Origin: an uncultured Flavobacteriaceae bacterium
GTDB taxonomy: Bacteria > Bacteroidota > Bacteroidia > Flavobacteriales > Flavobacteriaceae
Assembly (NCBI GenBank): GCA_905181615.1
Contig: CAJIYH010000001.1
Coordinates: 22,082-86,081 of the forward strand
Direction of reading: 5' to 3'
Length of the DNA: 64,000 bases
The notes beneath the pieces were generated by a model. It saw nothing but the letters and a program-made list of their open reading frames with translations. It was not told the DNA's origin and made no database searches. Of the stretch, positions 17,035 to 26,099 are shown piece by piece. The position numbers and the translations under genes were made by a program. Every line of letters begins with the position of its first letter. Position 1 is the stretch's first letter.

Positions 17035-17516
17035 GGTGCAGTTCAAGACGCTGACATTCTACTCAACAGCCCTGGGACCCCGAGTGCTGGAACAGGCATA
17101 GGGTCAAACAGAAAATTAAGAGGTGAAGCTGCTTTTCAGGGAATTCCTGCGATTACAATTGAATATGGGTACCCTCAGGTTTTCCAAAAACAACTTATTG
17201 ACCGTGGTGCTATTGGATTAAAAAACCTCTTGATTGAGTTGAACATTCAGGATGCTAAAAAACACACGTGAACAAAGCTGTTGTTTGTGAAAAATCGTAT
17301 TGGATATGTCCCGATCAAGGAGGCGTTTTAGAAGTGGTTGTAGGTTTAGTAGAAAACTTAAAAAAACAATTAATTGCCGTGCTTAAGGATCCTTTTGGAA
17401 CGGTCTCAAAAAATTCTTTGCCCCTGAAAATGGAATTGTGCTTTGAGAAAAACACGAATCCCATAAATACAACCGGAGGGCGCATACTTCATCTGGGTGT
17501 CCTTGAAAAGAAATAA
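17035..17516 (+). pseudogene. remnant of succinylglutamate desuccinylase/aspartoacylase-family gene
   Basis: Only the C-terminal third remains, in two frames. The first (17035-17271) reads ADILLNSPGTPSAGTGIGSN and further on AAFQGIPAITIEYGYPQ. The second, from 17268, reads VVCEKSYWICPDQGGVLEVV and ends NPINTTGGRILHLGVLEKK. The family (AstE/AspA-like, zinc carboxypeptidase-related) carries its zinc site in the missing N-terminal part, so this cannot be active. The frame change lies at the GTGA overlap at 17268-17271. The 5' part was probably deleted next to the amidase gene. Confidence 0.7.
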
Positions 17517-17664
17517 CGTTATATATAAATGAGACTCAAGTTTATCACTTAAAAGAAATTAAAAAAACATTGGGATGAGCTCTTATTTGATGTTCCGAAC
17601 TTTTAAAAGTATCTTTCCTTCTCATTAATTCTTCTTGCTGTGAGAAGTTATAATTTTTATTAAA

Positions 17665-18747
17665 ATGATTCACTTTCCTGCTCTGTTTTTAGACCCCGTT
17701 CGATGTAAAAAAAACATTAAAAAAATGGCGGCAAAGGCCCAGAGAAATAACCTTGAATTTCGTCCACATTTCAAAACCCATCAATCTCTTGAAGTGGGAC
17801 AGTGGTTTAAAGACGTTGGCGTTTCAAAAATAACAGTATCCTCCCTTAAAATGGCTACTTATTTTGCTCAGGAATGGGATGATATAACTGTTGCATTTCC
17901 TACAAATATTTTAGAAATTGAAACGATAAATGTTCTTGCTTCAAAAATTCATCTGAATTTATGTGTCGAAAACATAGAGGTTTTGTTGTTTCTAGAGAAA
18001 TACCTTGAAAGTCCTGTTGGGGTTTTTATGAAAATAGATATTGGCTACAACAGAACAGGAGTTGATTCGGATGACGACTCATTAATTCAGGGTCTTTTAA
18101 GCCAAATGAGCGGGATTCCTTTTATAAATTTCAAGGGGTTTTTGGGGCATGCGGGACACTCCTATCGGTGCCGATCTAAAGAAGCTGTTGAAGCGGTTCA
18201 TCAAAAAAGTAAAGAAAAAATAATTCAGCTTAAAACAAAATATAAAGCCCAATATCCCAACCTAATTCTTTCTTTAGGGGATACACCTAGTTGCAGCGTG
18301 TCAGAAGATTTTGAAGGAATCGATGAGATTCGTCCTGGGAATTTTGTTTTTTATGACCTTACCCAAAATATTATTGGCTCAAATGAATTAGATGCTATTG
18401 CCGTTGCAATGGCGTGTCCTATTGTTGCAAAACATCCCAAGAGAAATGAGCTTGTTATCTATGGTGGGGGAGTTCACTTTTCAAAAGATCGTCTTGAAGA
18501 CCCTAAGGACGGTGTTATTTTTGGCCGAGTCGCAGAAAAAAATAACCTTGTTTGGGGCTCTTGTTTGCCCGATGCTTTTCTCAAAAGTCTTTCACAGGAA
18601 CACGGAATTGTTTCCGTTCCAGCTGAAAAAATGAATGCCTATAAAATTGGAGATTTTCTCTGGGTGCTTCCTGTTCATTCGTGTATGGCAGCAGATTTAA
18701 TGAACGAACTTTACACGCCTAAAGGTGGGGTAATATCTATGATGTAA
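17665..18747 (+). CDS. D-threonine aldolase / D-serine dehydratase-like protein
   Basis: The 360-residue product belongs to the fold-type III PLP family of D-threonine aldolase and D-serine dehydratase. The PLP lysine is expected in FRPHFKTHQ (about residue 36), the barrel contains MKIDIGYNRTGV and LGDTPSCSV, and the metal-binding pair is seen in LPVHSCMAADL near the C-terminus. Such enzymes cleave D-3-hydroxy amino acids to glycine and aldehyde, or deaminate D-serine; which one cannot be decided. The gluconate operon starts 43 bases downstream, so co-transcription is possible. Confidence 0.8.
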   Translation: MIHFPALFLDPVRCKKNIKKMAAKAQRNNLEFRPHFKTHQSLEVGQWFKDVGVSKITVSSLKMATYFAQEWDDITVAFPTNILEIETINVLASKIHLNLCVENIEVLLFLEKYLESPVGVFMKIDIGYNRTGVDSDDDSLIQGLLSQMSGIPFINFKGFLGHAGHSYRCRSKEAVEAVHQKSKEKIIQLKTKYKAQYPNLILSLGDTPSCSVSEDFEGIDEIRPGNFVFYDLTQNIIGSNELDAIAVAMACPIVAKHPKRNELVIYGGGVHFSKDRLEDPKDGVIFGRVAEKNNLVWGSCLPDAFLKSLSQEHGIVSVPAEKMNAYKIGDFLWVLPVHSCMAADLMNELYTPKGGVISMM

Positions 18748-18790
18748 CCCCTTCTTACTTTTTATATCTTTAACACAAAAGCAAATATCT

Positions 18791-20668
18791 ATGATTGTCC
18801 TAATGGGAGTAAGCGGAACCGGAAAATCTAGCCTTGGCAAAATGTTGTCTCTGCAAACGGGCTGGCCGCTATATGACGCCGATGACTTTCATCCCAAATC
18901 CAATAAAGATAAAATGAATTCTGGCCTTAAGTTAAACGATTCAGACCGAAAGCCATGGCTAGATAATTTGTCTCAAAAAATTTCTTTATGGTCCAATGAT
19001 GGACAGGCTATCTTAGCGTGTTCTGCCCTTAAAGAATCTTACCGAGAAATTCTTTCTTCCCATAATAATTCAATTCAATGGGTTGTTTTAAATGGTTCTT
19101 TTGAGCTGATAAAGGATCGATTAGAGATGCGAAAAGACCATTTTTTTAATTCAGAATTACTCCAATCCCAATTTGAAGACCTCGAGCTGCCTGCCTATGG
19201 AATTCACCTGGATGTAAAGAAATCTCTAAGGACTCTTTGCGTTTCCTTGTTGTCAAAAATTGAGCCTTTAGGTTCTGCTGGTATCGGAGTTGTTGGAATG
19301 GGTGTAATGGGTCAGGGAATTGCGCTTAACTGTGCTGAAAATAAAATTACAACTTCAGTTTATAATCGTTCAGTTCCCGGTGAAGAAAAGGTTATCGATA
19401 CCTTTATTTCTAAAAATAAAGATTTTAAAAATATACATGGGTTTACAGACCTTGGTCCATTTGTAGCTTCGTTAAAGCGTCCGCGAAAAATATGGCTGAT
19501 GATTAAAAGCGGTGCGGCGGTTGACGGCTTAATCAATGATCTTGTCTCATTATTGGAAGAGGGCGACATTATTGTTGATGGAGGAAATTCTCATTACCCA
19601 GACACACAAAGAAGGGCTCAAGAGCTTCAAAAAAATAAAATTCACTTTGTTGGCTGTGGCGTTTCTGGAGGAGAGTTAGGCGCGCGCTATGGAGCCTCGA
19701 TTATGTTTGGCGGCAGTGTTGATGCTTATAGGGCTCTAAGTCCCTTACTTGATAAAATTGCCGCAAAAGATTTAACTAAAAAACCATGTCAAAGTTATAT
19801 GGGAAAAGAAGGTGCGGGGCATTTTGTGAAAATGGTTCACAACGGCATAGAATATGCAGAAATGCAATTGCTTGCAGAAACTTTTGCTGTATTGTCTCAA
19901 CAGATGTGCTACGAAGAAATAGCTTCTTTATTTCAAAAAATGAGCGATGGTCCTGAGGCGGGATACTTGCTGGAAATTACGGCTCATATTCTAAGAAAAA
20001 AGGAAGGAGATGCCTTCTTAGTTGATCTTATTTTAGACCAAGCAAACAGCAAAGGAACCGGCATTTGGTCCAGTTCGGCCGCTTTGTCTTTGGGGTCGGT
20101 GAATACCATGATGACCGCTGCAGTTTTTGCGCGTTATCTTTCCTCTTTAAAAAATCAGCGTGTACGTTTATCCAAGACAAAAATTACACAAAAGAAATTA
20201 ATTCCTATTGAAGTCTCTAGTCTAGTTGAAGCCTACAGGTTTGCACGGATTATAAATCATATTCAAGGGTTTAATCTCATTGAACGTGCTGCAAACAAAT
20301 ATAATTGGGACTATAATCCCTCTGAAATTGCTCGTGTTTGGACACAAGGATGTATTATTCGTTCCGTTCTAATGGAGCGCCTTTCTGAAGCATTTAAAAC
20401 AGAGAAAAGTTTGCTTAACAACACCGAATATATAGATGTCCTTAACAAAACTGAATCTGGTGCAGCGATATTAATTCACCAAGCAATAGATCAAAAAATT
20501 CCGATAGATGGGTATTTTTCTGCTTATAATTATTGGGTTGCTATGTGTAGCGAAACCCTTCCTGCAAACCTAATTCAGGCACAACGTGATTTTTTTGGAG
20601 CCCACACCTACAGAAGAATTGACAAACCTTTTGAAGAAACTTTTCACACCCAATGGCATAATGATTGA
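18791..20668 (+). CDS. gluconokinase fused to 6-phosphogluconate dehydrogenase
   Basis: The 625-residue product joins two enzymes. Residues 1 to about 160 are a GntK-type gluconokinase with the P-loop MGVSGTGKSS and the DADDFHP motif. From about 165 to 625 it is a full-length 6-phosphogluconate dehydrogenase: Rossmann motif GVVGMGVMGQG, DGGNSHYPDT, CGVSGGELGARYG, catalytic Lys in GHFVKMVHNGIEY, and IWSSSAALSLG. One polypeptide would thus phosphorylate gluconate and oxidatively decarboxylate the product to ribulose 5-phosphate. It overlaps the GntP-type permease gene by eight bases. Confidence 0.93.
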   Translation: MIVLMGVSGTGKSSLGKMLSLQTGWPLYDADDFHPKSNKDKMNSGLKLNDSDRKPWLDNLSQKISLWSNDGQAILACSALKESYREILSSHNNSIQWVVLNGSFELIKDRLEMRKDHFFNSELLQSQFEDLELPAYGIHLDVKKSLRTLCVSLLSKIEPLGSAGIGVVGMGVMGQGIALNCAENKITTSVYNRSVPGEEKVIDTFISKNKDFKNIHGFTDLGPFVASLKRPRKIWLMIKSGAAVDGLINDLVSLLEEGDIIVDGGNSHYPDTQRRAQELQKNKIHFVGCGVSGGELGARYGASIMFGGSVDAYRALSPLLDKIAAKDLTKKPCQSYMGKEGAGHFVKMVHNGIEYAEMQLLAETFAVLSQQMCYEEIASLFQKMSDGPEAGYLLEITAHILRKKEGDAFLVDLILDQANSKGTGIWSSSAALSLGSVNTMMTAAVFARYLSSLKNQRVRLSKTKITQKKLIPIEVSSLVEAYRFARIINHIQGFNLIERAANKYNWDYNPSEIARVWTQGCIIRSVLMERLSEAFKTEKSLLNNTEYIDVLNKTESGAAILIHQAIDQKIPIDGYFSAYNYWVAMCSETLPANLIQAQRDFFGAHTYRRIDKPFEETFHTQWHND

Positions 20669-22001
20669 TTACTCACTTTTAATTTCTGTTCTCGCTGGCG
20701 TTGTCTTATTAATCCTTTTGATTTTAAGGTTTAAATTTCAGCCATTTATCGCCTTATTAATTTCAAGTATTCTTGTGGGTGTTTTGGCTGGGGTGGCTCC
20801 TGCAGAAATTATAAACACAGTAAAAGAGGGCATGGGGTCAACACTAGGCTTTGTTGCTGTTGTCGTTGGTTTGGGCGCCATGTTTGGGGCTATTTTAGAG
20901 CATTCTGGCGGGGCTGAGGCTCTAGCTCAATCCTTGCTTCAAAAATTTGGAGAAAAAAATGCGTCTTGGGCGCTAATGATTGCGGGGTTTTTTATTGCTA
21001 TTCCTGTTTTTTTTGACGTTGCCTTTATAATCTTAATTCCCTTGGTGTATTCCTTACAGAGAAAAACCAAAAAATCCATGCTTTTATATGCAATCCCTTT
21101 ACTCGCAGGGCTTGCCATTACTCATGCTTTTATCCCTCCAACGCCAGGGCCTGTGGCTGTTGCTGATATTTTAAGCGCCGATTTAGGCTGGGTTATCTTG
21201 GTTGGATTTATTGTTGGGGTTCCCGCCGCAATAGTTAGCGGTCCGCTATTTGGAAAATATATTGCCTCTAAAATATTTGTTGCCGCACCCGAACGTTTTA
21301 AAAAAGAAAGCGCGAAACAGTTTCCGCCAATTAGCCTAATTATATTCATTATAGGAACGCCTATTTTTTTGATTGTATTAAACACTGTATTGGGCAGCTC
21401 TATTAGTTCGGGATTGCGCTTGTCTGATAAAGCAATCGCTTGGATTCAAATGATTGGGCATCCTTTTTCGGCGCTAATACTTGCAAATCTAATGGCTTGG
21501 TACTTTCTGGGAATTAAGCGTGGTGTATCTAAGTCTGTTTTGTCCTCAATCACAACTTCTTCCCTGGCTCCTGCGGGAGTTATTATCCTATTGACTGGAG
21601 CCGGAGGTGTTTTTAAACAAATGCTAATTACCACAGGAACAGGGGAGATGCTCGCTAAATACTTTTCGAGTATTGGCTTGGGGTTAATTCCGTTTGCCTT
21701 TTTAGCAGCTGTCTGTGTGCGGGTTTTACAGGGCTCTTCAACCGTTGCAATGATAACTGCTGCTGGAATAACTTCTGCTTTAATAATTGAGCCTCTTGGA
21801 GGGTTCCATACGGCTCTATTGGTTATCGCTATAGCTTCGGGAGCGTCTATTTTGTCTCATGTTAATGATAGTGGCTTTTGGCTGGTTAGTAATTATCTAG
21901 GCCTCTCCGAAAAAGACACCTTCAGAAGCTGGTCCATTATGACAACCATTTTAGCCCTAACCGGATTAAGTATGGTTCTTTTGCTTTCGCTTTTTGTTTA
22001 A
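20661..22001 (+). CDS. gluconate:H+ symporter, GntP family
   Basis: The product has 446 residues and about twelve hydrophobic segments. Motifs of the GntP family are visible: GFFIAIPVFFDVAFIILIP, HAFIPPTPGPVAVA, SSTVAMITAAG and SHVNDSGFWLVS. The start at 20661 lies inside the end of the fused kinase/dehydrogenase gene; the longer frame would overlap it by 83 bases without adding a helix. With the upstream enzyme it forms a complete path from outside gluconate to ribulose 5-phosphate. The transport substrate could also be a related sugar acid. Confidence 0.92.
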   Translation: MIDYSLLISVLAGVVLLILLILRFKFQPFIALLISSILVGVLAGVAPAEIINTVKEGMGSTLGFVAVVVGLGAMFGAILEHSGGAEALAQSLLQKFGEKNASWALMIAGFFIAIPVFFDVAFIILIPLVYSLQRKTKKSMLLYAIPLLAGLAITHAFIPPTPGPVAVADILSADLGWVILVGFIVGVPAAIVSGPLFGKYIASKIFVAAPERFKKESAKQFPPISLIIFIIGTPIFLIVLNTVLGSSISSGLRLSDKAIAWIQMIGHPFSALILANLMAWYFLGIKRGVSKSVLSSITTSSLAPAGVIILLTGAGGVFKQMLITTGTGEMLAKYFSSIGLGLIPFAFLAAVCVRVLQGSSTVAMITAAGITSALIIEPLGGFHTALLVIAIASGASILSHVNDSGFWLVSNYLGLSEKDTFRSWSIMTTILALTGLSMVLLLSLFV

Positions 22002-22011
22002 ACAATTTATT

Positions 22012-22605
22012 ATGAAAAAAATATTTCTCCTTTGCTTTTTTATGCTTGTTTCGTGTGAACAGACCAAAGAAAAAACCTACCCTATAGGGCATATCGCAAC
22101 TCCCGTTGGTGAGCTATACTTCTGGCTTTATGAAGAAACCCCTTTACATAGAGCTAGCTTTGTTAAACTAGCGAACATGCAATATTGGGATGATTTAAGT
22201 TTTAATCGAGTTATTGAAAACTTTGTAATCCAAGGAGGGTGTCCAGACACGCCTAAAGGGTTTGGGGCTTCTGACTACTTAATTGACCCGGAGTTTGTTC
22301 CCGAGATCAAACACATTTATGGGGCGATCGGAATGGGGCGTGATGATAACCCAGGAAAGCTTTCTGCGGGATGCCAGTTTTATATTGTTCATGATGTTGA
22401 AATTCCACGGCTGGATCAAAACTACACCATCTTTGGGCAGGTTTTTAAAGGTCTGGATGTTTTAGACGTAATTGCAAGTCTTCATACAGATGCAGATGAC
22501 GCCCCCTTAGAAAGGGTGCCAATTCTGGTTCGTGCGCTCCAATTGAATGAAAAAGAAATCCAGATATTGGGGGGATCAAAATTCTTTGAAACCACGATCC
22601 AATAA
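22012..22605 (+). CDS. cyclophilin-type peptidyl-prolyl isomerase lipoprotein
   Basis: The 197-residue product has a lipoprotein signal (LCFFMLVSC, Cys15) followed by a cyclophilin domain: SFNRVIENFVIQGGCPD, GAIGMGRDDNPGKLSAGCQFYIVH and NYTIFGQVFKGLDVLDVIA. It would help fold proteins in the periplasm. The start at 22012 gives the signal peptide; a longer frame would add six residues overlapping the permease gene. It starts 10 bases after the permease stop, so it is in the same transcript. Confidence 0.9.
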   Translation: MKKIFLLCFFMLVSCEQTKEKTYPIGHIATPVGELYFWLYEETPLHRASFVKLANMQYWDDLSFNRVIENFVIQGGCPDTPKGFGASDYLIDPEFVPEIKHIYGAIGMGRDDNPGKLSAGCQFYIVHDVEIPRLDQNYTIFGQVFKGLDVLDVIASLHTDADDAPLERVPILVRALQLNEKEIQILGGSKFFETTIQ

Positions 22606-22743
22606 TGTCTCATGGGAAGAAAAACAAGGCCTCTGAACTTTTTAAACAATATAAATAAAACCGCCTGGAACATAAATGAGTTCTGTCTTTTTGATTTAAA
22701 CAAAAATGCCCTTTACTTTGTAAAACCATTCAATCTAATCTTT

Positions 22744-23511
22744 ATGAAAAAAAACACGCTATTACTATTAACAATCTGCATTTTTAAGGGATTCTTTTCT
22801 TTGAATGCTCAAGAATATAAATATGCTGCCTTCAAAAAAGAAGGGAAAACGCTACCGTACAGAATTCTTTTGCCTGAAGACTATGATGTGGAAAAAAAAT
22901 ACCCATTAGTCTTATTTCTTCATGGATCTGGAGAGCGTGGAAATGATAATGAGCATCAGCTGGTGCATGGAAGTTCTCTTTTTTTAGATAAAGATTTCAG
23001 AAAACAAAACCCTGCAATTGTTGTTTTCCCACAGTGTGGGGCAGATGATTTTTGGTCAACTTTGGATCGAGACAATCCCTCTGGTTTTGGTTTTGTTGAA
23101 AAACCAAAAAACAATGAAATGCTCAAATTAGTTGAGGGTATGTTGGACGACCTTATTTTAAATCATGGGATTGATAAAAAGCGTATTTATGTTGGCGGAC
23201 TATCTATGGGTGGCATGGGAACCTATGAATTGGTTTACAGAAACCCGCGAAAATTTGCAGCAGCTTTTGCAATTTGTGGGGGTGCAAATCCAAAAATTGC
23301 AAGGAAATTAAGACGCCCTGCTTGGCGAATAGATCACGGAGAGGCAGATGAAGTGGTTCCTGTAGAGCTTTCCAAAAAAATGGTAAGCGCCATCCTCAAA
23401 AAAAGAGGCTCTGTAACCTACAACTGGTATCCTGGCGTAAATCACAACAGTTGGGACAATGTCTTTGCTGATTCTGAGTTTTTACCTTGGCTTTTTGCTC
23501 AAAAAAAATAA
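22744..23511 (+). CDS. exported carboxylesterase, alpha/beta hydrolase
   Basis: The 255-residue product has a signal peptide (MKKNTLLLLTICIFKGFFSL) and an alpha/beta-hydrolase domain of the phospholipase/carboxylesterase or PHB-depolymerase-like type. The oxyanion loop LFLHGSGERGN, the nucleophile elbow GGLSMGGMGTY, the acid in HGEADEVVP and the histidine in GVNHNSWDN are all seen. The start at 22744 is chosen for the signal peptide; the frame extends 44 codons upstream without one. The natural ester is not predictable. Confidence 0.87.
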   Translation: MKKNTLLLLTICIFKGFFSLNAQEYKYAAFKKEGKTLPYRILLPEDYDVEKKYPLVLFLHGSGERGNDNEHQLVHGSSLFLDKDFRKQNPAIVVFPQCGADDFWSTLDRDNPSGFGFVEKPKNNEMLKLVEGMLDDLILNHGIDKKRIYVGGLSMGGMGTYELVYRNPRKFAAAFAICGGANPKIARKLRRPAWRIDHGEADEVVPVELSKKMVSAILKKRGSVTYNWYPGVNHNSWDNVFADSEFLPWLFAQKK

Positions 23512-23512
23512 A

Positions 23513-23959
23513 ATGAAGCTTCTTAGAACCGATCATAAAAACATTGACTTTCAAAACTTAGTAAAAACACTAAACTTAGAACTTTCTGTTGTAGATGGAG
23601 AGCTTCATGACTTTTACAGCCAGTTTAATGGAACAGAAAATTTAGAACATGTCGTTGTTGCTTATAAAGACGATAGACCGATTGGCTGTGGTGCGTTTAA
23701 GTATTTTGGCGAAGCCGTCGTAGAAATAAAGCGAATGTTCACTCCGCCAAGTGGTCGAAAGAAAGGAACTGCAGCAATGGTTTTAAAAGAATTAGAGGTT
23801 TGGGCAAAAGAGCTTGGAAATAAAAGGTGTGTTTTAGAGACAGGCAAAAATTTGCCAGAAGCCGTTGGGCTTTATAAAAAATTTGGTTATATTATAATTC
23901 CAAATTATGAGCCCTATAAAGAAACCGATAACAGCCTCTGCTTCGAAAGGCTATTGTAA
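23513..23959 (+). CDS. GNAT family N-acetyltransferase
   Basis: The 148-residue product shows the GNAT core: PIGCGAFKYFGEAVVEIKRM for strands 3 and 4, the acetyl-CoA loop in FTPPSGRKKGTAAMVL (R-x-x-G-x-A form), and the C-terminal ETGKNLPEAVGLYKKFGY. The substrate is unknown. It starts one base after the stop of the esterase, so it is translated from the same mRNA. A decayed region follows, so this may be the last working gene of the transcript. Confidence 0.88.
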   Translation: MKLLRTDHKNIDFQNLVKTLNLELSVVDGELHDFYSQFNGTENLEHVVVAYKDDRPIGCGAFKYFGEAVVEIKRMFTPPSGRKKGTAAMVLKELEVWAKELGNKRCVLETGKNLPEAVGLYKKFGYIIIPNYEPYKETDNSLCFERLL

Positions 23960-24051
23960 TAGCCTTGTTTTGATTGACTTAAATGTAGACGGTTGCTCAA
24001 CTGCTTAGGGAAAATTAAAATTTAATTAGGTTTGTAAAATAAACTTGTTCA

Positions 24052-24616
24052 TGCTTATGGAACAAACCCAACGTCTCGCCATATTAAAACAAACTACACC
24101 CAGATAACATCTTGATCTAATTGAACAAGCCATTGCTCAAGTCAAAGAAATCCTTAGTAGCCACAGTTATGTTTTATCTTTTGGTGCTGGCTAGTCATCA
24201 TTAGCGCCATCTTAAACTATGTTCTTTTAGTCTAAAGTTCGTTTGGAAATCAAAGCTACTTGATCTGGCCAATTACTCTGACTATTGGGGTCAATAGGGG
24301 TCTTTTGGTGCTATTAAAAAGAGAAGAGAAGAGAGGTCATAAAACCCATCTGGGAAGGGTCCTCATTTTATTGTCTCTTGCCTCCCCATTTGTGGATCTT
24401 AGCCCTTGATTTTTTTTCCTTTTGGCGGGTGTAGGAACCTTAGTTAGTGGTGTTGTTTTAAAATTCCGCCCCCTTGAGATAGGAGGAATTGTGCTCTTAG
24501 AGTTTCCGTTTTACAGCATTTTTGTTAGCGGCTCCTCTGTTTTGCTTTTATACGCAGCTGTTATTATCGTTTCGTGTCTGGTTCCTGGATATTTACTTAA
24601 ACGTCATCAGGCTTGA
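24052..24616 (+). pseudogene. decayed membrane protein gene
   Basis: From the ATG at 24052 the codons read MLMEQTQRLAILKQT, then a stop. After further stops and shifts come DLIEQAIAQVKEILSSHSYV, a GHKTHLGRVL stretch and finally LLAGVGTLVSGVVLKFRPL and VPGYLLKRHQA. This is the layout of a flavobacterial family of roughly 200-residue proteins with a short cytosolic helix and four membrane helices, usually paired with a small winged-helix regulator, as here. With several stops and frame changes it cannot be translated as a whole. Confidence 0.65.
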
Positions 24617-24895
24617 AGGCACTAGACCCGATACTAACCTCCCCTCTGCGTCTCGGTGCCATGTCTGTACTAATTAAACTCTAGGCAGCTTCTTTTGTTT
24701 CCCTCAAAGAACAGCTAAAAGCTACACAAGGAAACCTCAGCGTTCAGCTTAACAAGCTTTAAAGACGCCGGGTATATTAAAATAGTAAAACGCTTTGAGG
24801 GGAACTACCCTTTAACAGAAATCAAAATAACCTCAACAAACATTCGTGCATTCGAGGATCATGTAAAAAACTTGAAGGCCTCTTTGCATGTCTAA
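24613..24895 (+). pseudogene. decayed winged-helix transcription regulator gene
   Basis: The codons read LKALDPILTSPLRLGAMSVL, an in-frame TAG, then SFVSLKEQLKATQGNLSVQL, a frame change in AAGCTTTAAAGACGCC, and DAGYIKIVKRFEGNYPLTEI followed by RAFEDHVKNLKASL. This is the HTH_34-type winged helix (the ATQGNLSVQLNKL recognition region is well kept). In relatives it follows the membrane gene that is also decayed here. The start overlaps the end of that gene. Confidence 0.72.
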
Positions 24896-25157
24896 TTCTT
24901 ATAAATTTACTTTTGCGACAAAACCCTTATCTTTATCAAAAAAGGGCGCGATGGAGGTAAAAGATGCTAATGGAAACATGCTTAATGACGGGGATACAAT
25001 AAAACTAACCAAAGACCTAAAACTTAAAGGGACCTCGACCACCATAAAAAGAGGAACTACTGTAAAAAACATCCGACTAACCGATAGCCTAGACGAAATA
25101 GACTGCCGAATTAATAAAATGAGCATTGTGCTAAGAACCGAATTTGTGAAAAAGTAG
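24888..25157 (+). CDS. PhnA-like C-terminal domain protein
   Basis: Residues 20-89 match the C-terminal domain of the PhnA (YjdM) family: EVKDANGNMLNDGDTIKLTK, LKLKGTSTTIKRGTTVKNIR and IVLRTEFVKK. The zinc-ribbon domain that precedes it in full-length PhnA is absent, and the first 20 residues (MSNSYKFTFATKPLSLSKKG) are unrelated. The name comes from the phosphonate operon of E. coli, but the protein's role is not established. The start overlaps the end of the decayed regulator by eight bases. It may be a true short form or a truncated gene. Confidence 0.72.
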   Translation: MSNSYKFTFATKPLSLSKKGAMEVKDANGNMLNDGDTIKLTKDLKLKGTSTTIKRGTTVKNIRLTDSLDEIDCRINKMSIVLRTEFVKK

Positions 25158-25232
25158 GATTATAATATCCTTCCATCCTTAATTTTAGACACTTCTATTA
25201 ATTTATTTCTGTATATTTCATAAAAAACTTGC

Positions 25233-26099
25233 ATGAGCGGATCGCCTTTTCATAAAATATTAATCGGTTTTGCCTTTTCTCCAAACTTAAAAGCAAATGT
25301 CTTTGAGGCTATGCGTTTGGCTAGTTTTTTAGATGCCCATCTTTATTTTCTCCATGTGGGTTTGAAGTCCGTAGCCAAAGAAAAAGCGTTTACTGATATC
25401 CTTGAAGATTCTCCTGTAAAGCTTGAAAAACTTTCGGTCATCTGGGAAAAAGGAGAGCCTGTAGAAACAATAAGAGAGCAGTGCCAAAATAACAACATTG
25501 ATCTACTTCTTTTGGGGGCCATGCAAAGAGAAAATATGTTGAAGTTTTATATGGGGTCGATTGCTCGGAAACTAACTCGTAATGCCCCTTGTTCTGTGCT
25601 GTTGCTGATTAAGCCATCTGTGATAAGAAAGCCAACCCAGCACATGGTTGTTAACGCTTTCGAAAGCCCTCAAACAGAATCTACCATTCTTTCAGCTTTT
25701 CATTTTGGAAAGGCGCTGAATATCAATAAAATTACATTGGTAGAAGAAATAAATCGTTCCGAAGTCGCCGTAGAAGCAGATGATGATCGCGGCTTAAGAA
25801 AAGTTACTTTAAGAAAAGAAAAATTAAAACGTAGAGAGCTTACTCGTGTTAAGGAAATCCTGTCCCATATCCCTAGCTCCCTAATAGGGGGAATTAAGGT
25901 TCATTCTCAAAATATTTTTGGTACACGCGGTTATTCTATTGGACATTATGCAAAGGTTGTTCGTGCGGATCTCTTAATAATGAATGCCGCTGAAAACAGA
26001 AAGGGTTTTTTCGGGAGGGTTTTTCCTCAAGATTTGGAACATATTTTGTCAGAATTACCAACGGATGTGCTCGTCATAAAAAGCAAGGAAAATGAGTAA
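25233..26099 (+). CDS. universal stress protein, tandem domains
   Basis: The 288-residue product has two Usp folds. The first (about 1-130) includes DLLLLGAMQRENMLKFYMGS followed by SIARKLTRNAPCSVLLL, the ATP-binding-type end. The second (about 140-288) ends GRVFPQDLEHILSELPTDVL. Usp proteins bind ATP or AMP and act in stress adaptation, often by regulating a partner. The gene overlaps the SulP transporter gene by eight bases, which suggests that it controls this transporter; that is inference. Confidence 0.87.
   Translation: MSGSPFHKILIGFAFSPNLKANVFEAMRLASFLDAHLYFLHVGLKSVAKEKAFTDILEDSPVKLEKLSVIWEKGEPVETIREQCQNNNIDLLLLGAMQRENMLKFYMGSIARKLTRNAPCSVLLLIKPSVIRKPTQHMVVNAFESPQTESTILSAFHFGKALNINKITLVEEINRSEVAVEADDDRGLRKVTLRKEKLKRRELTRVKEILSHIPSSLIGGIKVHSQNIFGTRGYSIGHYAKVVRADLLIMNAAENRKGFFGRVFPQDLEHILSELPTDVLVIKSKENE

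Noticed and set aside
17258..17275. CACGTG-containing sequence as a third parS site.
   Set aside because: Only the central bases match; the flanks do not fit TGTTNCACGTGNAACA.
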